Below are positions 59,197 to 64,000 of a DNA stretch of 64,000 bases, one piece after another (positions within the stretch are counted from its first letter, which is position 1; the number at the start of each line of letters is the position of its first letter). Position numbers and translations under genes: made by a program. The stretch is taken from positions 287,409,533 through 287,473,532 of the forward strand of contig CM041778.1 of the NCBI GenBank assembly GCA_023374045.1, read 5' to 3'. The DNA comes from Limonium bicolor. Taxonomy: Eukaryota > Streptophyta > Magnoliopsida > Caryophyllales > Plumbaginaceae. The notes under the pieces were generated by a model, which was given only the letters and a program-made list of their open reading frames with translations, did no database searches and was not told the DNA's origin.

Positions 59197-60333
59197 TTGG
59201 TCTCTGGGCGGAGTCATACACAAGACTCGCCACCGGACCTACAATACGAGGGCTATACGCTTAGCTCCTCAAATACTCTTATGTTCGTGTTTACCGGACT
59301 ACTCAAATTCCCAACACTCTTCTCTCAGAGTATATTATAATCTCATGGATTAGCCTAGAAGTATCTCTCTCGATAACCTCCGCTAGCTTAGGGAATTACC
59401 ACCGTCTAGTATCCTCAGATTTAAGGGTTTCCCCAACATATCGAATACTCTCTCGTCCGAGGCATACTTACATCAGTCGGGTCCTCTCATAATGGGTCGA
59501 CTAATTACTAAGGGGTTTGGAGATCCATCATCATTCTTTACCACTCTCATGGTTCATGTTTTGCACCAAGATTAATTCCTCTATTAGAGGTTACTTATAT
59601 ACTTCCACTACGCTTGTTTGTGGATTATTCGATTCGGTTCTCCTACCGTCATCGGAAGATTATTACTCCCGTACACTCTCTCACATTCTAGTGAGTTTCG
59701 TTGGGTTGCGTTATCGTTTGTTGATTCGTTAGTTTAGTGCGTTGCTACGGTTCCATTAGTTCACAACATGACTCTTACTACGAGCCACTACACAACTAGA
59801 CTCATCTATGAGTCGTACTACGCACCAAAATGAAGCCACACAATCAATCAAGAAGGGTTAGCTCACACAACATACATCAAGGCATACAATGAAAGGCAAT
59901 AAACCATTTTCATGCTTTAGTCTTGATTAGCCGGCATACAGCACACAAATCAACGTAACTCGGTTAGCATACGGGGCATGAGAAAATCATACCTTTCACC
60001 GGAGTTAGCTCTACCGTGTGTTCCCTCGTTCCTTGGTTCACACTTGTTCCACTGATAATGTTCCATCATTATTATTAATACTATACTCTTACGATACACA
60101 AATAATTACTATCCCCGTACTTACCGTTATCCGGTATACTTAATGTTCTCATACTCTCAACCTACTTGATTACTTTCATACTTGTTTTCCTACTCCCATA
60201 CTTACTTCCTTACCATTGTTGTCACATTAATGGTATATTACTAAGATCCTTTATTTATGTACTTACCTACATACATACATACATATGATTACTATGGTAC
60301 TACTGTTTCTTTTTTTTTATATAAGTTAGGGCC

Positions 60334-60527
60334 GTCCGACCCACCGTCCGACCCAACCTATGGGTCGGACCATTCCAGTAAGTTTTCCGTCTTCTGAAAA
60401 TGTCCCGTCCGACCCAGAACTGTTCCGTCCGACCCATGCACCTCTGGGTCGGACCATTCCAGTAGCTTTCGATTCCGAGGTCTGGGTCTGTCCGACCCAC
60501 CGTCCGACCCAACCTCTGGGTCGGACC
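60334..60527. repeat. Palindromic hairpin array, LTR F (3 units)
   Basis: Cores start at 60334, 60407 and 60490. Each has two GTCCGACCC half-sites and one inverted GGGTCGGACC. Spacers contain ATTCCAGTA as in B. The stem sequence is new compared with A, B and C. Confidence 0.88.
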
Positions 60528-62725
60528 GGTCCAGAACATGCCTACAGGTTTTGTTTTCCACTTCTTTCTTTACCCATTTCTTCCCCAATCTTCCTATATG
60601 TAACCCCACATGATTTAGCACTAATTAAGCCCTCTAAATCACCTTAATTCATCCACCAAATCCATTACTAAATCCACCAAACAACTTACACAATTCTCTT
60701 ACTTCTTCTACAACACATGTAACAGTTTTGTTACACCTATGCTACAGATTTTACAATTCAATTTTCCCATCCAATACTTCCTCAACCAATGCCATTCCTT
60801 GCATTCTAAATACCTCTCCTTACCATGTCAATTCATTTCCAAGCCATTGCACTTCCTACACCCAAGTTCCAACACTCATTTTACAAAATCCTGCACACCA
60901 ATTTGTTCCTAGTTCCACAATGCATTTTGGTACCTCTTTTGCTACAGATTTTACATCCTATTACTCTCATACCACAACTACCATTCCATGGTCATTAAAC
61001 ATCTCTACTAACCCCAATACATACCTTGGTTCTCCCATACACCAAGTCAATCTTAATACACAATTCCTACTAAAATTTTGCCATAGTTCACCTACAATTC
61101 CAACTTCTCCACATATACTTTTCCACCAAATTCATTCCTAATCTAGCCACACCCATTCAAGGGTCCTACCAGCACTCAATACAATATAAATTCGGCTCAA
61201 TACATCAATACTCCATTAACAACAATACCAATACTCATTCACAATATACTTGGCCCTAAGGCCTACAATTCACTTACTAGTTCCCAAATACTTAAACCTT
61301 CATAACTACACTACTAATACAATAGTTTAGGTTCTTTTATTTGGTTACCCATTCCCATTACACTAATGCATTAAATTAAGCATTAAGAAGGAGCTCTTAC
61401 CTTGAGCTTATATTTTCCTTCTTTCTTTTCCATTTCTCTTCTTCCTCTCTTGCTGTACCAATCGGTCAAATGGGAATGGAGTTGTCAAACTCCATCCCAA
61501 CACCCAAGAACACAAGAATACATTTAATTATCCTTCTAAATCATTAAAGAATGCTAATTCAAATAAAAGGGCTTAGAGCACAAGTTAGGGTTTTACCTTT
61601 GGAGATCTTTGAGAGGGATTCTCACCCTTGAATCAAGAAGGGAATTACTCCACCATTGAAGAGTTGAGACAATGCTCAAAACAAGATAATAACAAGGCAT
61701 TAAAAGAAGCCAAAATCGGCCAAGCATGGAAATGGAGAAAATGAGTTTTCTCTTGAATCTTTTTACCTTGAGTGGAAGAGGAGACTCCAAGCTTCAAGAA
61801 TATGTGGTTTACTCTTCAAATGCCCAAAACCTATGGAGGTCAAACTCCTCCATTTGGAATTTTGAAAAGATAGAAATGTAGAGGAGGATGAGGGGAGTTC
61901 AAATATGTGTTTTATTTTACATTTCGAGCTCAAATGGAGCTAGAGCATGAGGAAGAAGGAAGGGAAGCCATTGTTGGTCATGGAGCTTCCAAAAATCGCC
62001 AGCCCCCATGGAGAGAGAGAGAGAGAAATCGCTGGAAGAGGAGGAGGGAGGTGAGAGAATAGAGAAATGAGGAAATGAGAGGTGAGAGAAAAAGAAAGTA
62101 CCTTTTCTACTTTTCTTCTATTTGCTTTTTGGTTCCCTTTACTTATTAGCTAGTTACATGTGTGTGAGAGGGCTATTTGACCCCTTAAAAATCGGCCCCA
62201 CACATTACTGCTAGTTGGAGCGTTTTTCGCCTTTTACAGAAAACGCTCGTTATTTTACCCGGTTTTGATACTATTCACTACCCGGGCCCGTTTTCTGGAA
62301 TTTTCTCGTTTCTTTATTTTGATTGGCTATTAAGCTCCCGTTAATGCTTAATAACAGTTATTTAATGATTCATAATTTTTACGGGTTCGTTTGACCACTT
62401 AAAATCACGTTTTCGGGTTTTCTCGGAAGACGTGCGCTAAAGCTCTATTAGCGTTTTAATACTTTATTTGGATCCGTTTTCTCCGGGAATCATTCCCGTA
62501 TACTAATTAGGCATGAATAAGCCTTAGGAATCCTTACGATACTATAACCGAGGTCTCGTACCACCTATGGTTATTTAACGCTTATTTTAGCGTTTTCCAC
62601 TTTCTAAGCTTTTTTTCTCATTTCTTTTGGATTTATTTTCTTTACAAAAATTACTTAGGCACTATTAGGCCGTTAAATACTATATTAAAATATTCTAATC
62701 ACCATATTAAGTTCGGGGTATTTCA

Positions 62726-62850
62726 TAGATAATCATGGAATTGTAGAAACGTGGAAACGTTTAAATGAACATGGGAAACATTTATTTGTGAATTGTGGAG
62801 ACCTTTATGTAAAACATTGGAAACATTATAATTGTGGTGTGGAAATCTAT
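62726..62850. repeat. Continuation of the 22-bp minisatellite
   Basis: After the second TAGAT copy the units (GGAAACGTTTAAAT, GGAAACATTTAT) resume for about 100 bases. Confidence 0.8.
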
Positions 62851-63390
62851 CGAGTTAGTGACAACAATATAAAGTGTAGAATTAATGCCAAAAAGATTAC
62901 CCCCCCCCCCCCCCCAAACAACAAAAAAAAAAACCACCATAGGATAACGTCGAAGGCATTTTTATGGTTTGTAGTGCAGGGTTTAGGGACAAACCCTAAA
63001 AAACTGTCGAGTTAGTGACGATAATAAAGTGTAGAACTAATGCCAAAAAGATTACCCTACCCCCCAAACACCCAAAAACCACCCTGGGTAGCTTAAAACG
63101 TCGAAGGCATTTTTAGGGTTTGTAGTACAGGGTTTAGGGTCTGACGACCCTAAACCCTAAACCACAAACCCTAAAAAATGCCGAGTCAGTGACGACAATA
63201 TAAAGCGTAGAACTAATGCCAAAAATATTACCTACCCAAACACCCTAAAAACCACCCTAGGGATGCTAAAAACGTCAAAGGCATTTTTATGGTTTGTAGT
63301 GGAGCGTTTAGGGTCTAACGACCCTAAACCCTAATCCACAAACCCAAAAAAACTGTCGAGTTAGTTGAGACAATATAAAGTGTATGTGAG
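62851..63390. repeat. Tandem array with telomere-like motifs
   Basis: Repeat starts (CGAGTTAGTGAC and variants) lie at 62851, 63008, 63182 and 63357, so units are about 157-175 bp. Each contains ACTAATGCCAAAAA-like and GTCGAAGGCATTTTTA-like blocks. Units 2 and 3 hold GTTTAGGGTCT...CGACCCTAAACCCTAA, an inverted pair of plant telomere-like TTTAGGG motifs. Unit 1 has a run of 17 C bases at 62900-62916. Confidence 0.85.
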
Positions 63391-64000
63391 CCTAATTTTA
63401 TTAGAATATTATGGTTATTTAGTACATGGATTACAAGTATTTAAATGGTTTATGGTTTTTAGTTTTTTCATGGTTTGAATCTCTTCATATTATTTTACTT
63501 AAGTTTTATTGATTATTTTTAATTTATTTTAATTTATTATTTATTCTAGTATAATTTTTATTAAAATGTTAAATTTTAAGGTGTAAGGTTCAACTTACTG
63601 TATACTTTTTACAATTCCTTCATATTTGAATTTAAGATTATATTATAATTTATAATTAATTTTGAGATTTTTAGGATTTAGCCAACAACTTCATATTTAA
63701 TTTAGTGATTTAAAGTTTTACAATTAATAAAACATATTCCGTAATTACTATCATATTTTTATATTATACATTATTATTATCCTCTAATATAAATATACTC
63801 AATACCCATACTTTTTTTGCTGTATTCCAGAGATCACACTATCAAAAAGGGATCATACACACCAGTATGTTATAGTTTAATGATTCAAATTCAATTTAGA
63901 AAAATAATAAATTAAAAGAATGGCAATCATTTCCGTCACCAAAGCCTCCGTCCCTTTTAATATCAGTCATCCATTTCTTTTTATATTTTTAGTTTCAAAA
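63391..64000. other. AT-rich end of the window, no gene
   Basis: AT-rich sequence with no recognisable gene, RNA or transposon end. Confidence 0.6.

Larger units (their letters stand above)
58664..61766 (-). other. Predicted leader intron(s) in solo LTR F
   Basis: Minus-strand donors TCAAG|GTAAAA (61766), CAAAG|GTAAAA (61596), TCAAG|GTAAGA (61400), acceptor GTGTGCAG|GTATTCG at 58664. Fourth independent example of this arrangement. Confidence 0.38.
58277..62725 (-). mobile_element. Solo LTR F (4449 bp)
   Basis: Plus-strand ends TGTAACACCCC and GGGGTATTTCA, flanked by the perfect duplication TAGAT (58272-58276 and 62726-62730). It has no interior, so the element was lost by LTR recombination. 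It is related to the LTRs of A, B and C: the structured block near 58660-58790, the conserved block at 59948-60000, the hairpin array at 60334-60527 and the donor-like set at 61766, 61596 and 61400. A TACTCA/TACTTA-rich stretch fills 58905-59196. Confidence 0.95.

Noticed and set aside
58885..59353. Tyr/Leu/Ser-rich frames of 124-151 residues
   Set aside because: They translate the TACTCA/TACTTA tandem stretch of the solo LTR.
62900..62916. Run of C bases as a possible functional G-quadruplex
   Set aside because: It occurs in only one of the repeat units and looks like a simple slippage tract.
1..64000. tRNA, rRNA or other structured RNA genes
   Set aside because: No cloverleaf or rRNA core was recognised by eye; the tRNA-like strings are primer-binding sites.

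Overview
The window is plant nuclear repeat DNA, probably from a eudicot; I cannot name the genus. It holds no intact host gene. The evidence is dense, nested Ty3-type LTR retrotransposons with tRNA-Met primer sites, plant-type hAT MITEs and long AT-rich minisatellite tracts.

Layout. 1-47938 is a nest of retrotransposons. Positions 1-3744 are the left part of an old plus-strand element D, whose 5' LTR is itself cut by the end of another LTR. Element A (3745-34209, minus strand) sits inside D. A has about 3.8-kb LTRs and a gag-pol interior. Its gag is interrupted by a solo LTR of another family (12922-14670, TSD GGCAC). Its right LTR is split by a second, related element B (17133-31706, minus strand, TSD GTAGC). 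Element C (34262-47938, plus strand) follows, with LTRs of 4.36 kb and a 4.96-kb interior without a credible reading frame, so it is LARD-like. From 47939 to 58276 come a Ty1/copia remnant, a minisatellite split by a hAT MITE, a fold-back element, a second hAT MITE and a second, related minisatellite. A 4449-bp solo LTR (58277-62725, TSD TAGAT) interrupts that second minisatellite. The end holds a tandem array with telomere-like motifs and AT-rich DNA.

A and B belong to one chromovirus-like family (Tekay/Del type: gag, protease, RT, RNase H, integrase; the chromodomain is readable in A). Their main novelty is an extra reading frame between gag and protease that encodes an AlkB-type 2-oxoglutarate/Fe(II) dioxygenase. 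All catalytic residues are visible, and it resembles plant ALKBH1-like proteins. It lies in what looks like an alternatively spliceable intron between gag and pol; two further short introns are predicted inside gag.

The LTRs share an odd architecture across four families. Each has three serial 5' splice-donor-like sites, then about 2.2-2.7 kb later a conserved CAG|GT acceptor-like site. Between them lies an array of palindromic hairpins with a 71-73 bp period. The stem sequences differ between families while the pairing is kept. C and D, which do not code, share the LTR ends, and C also shares the 3' polypurine region, with A and B; this fits non-autonomous partners of an A/B-like element. 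Everything here comes from reading the sequence; no alignment or database search was run.
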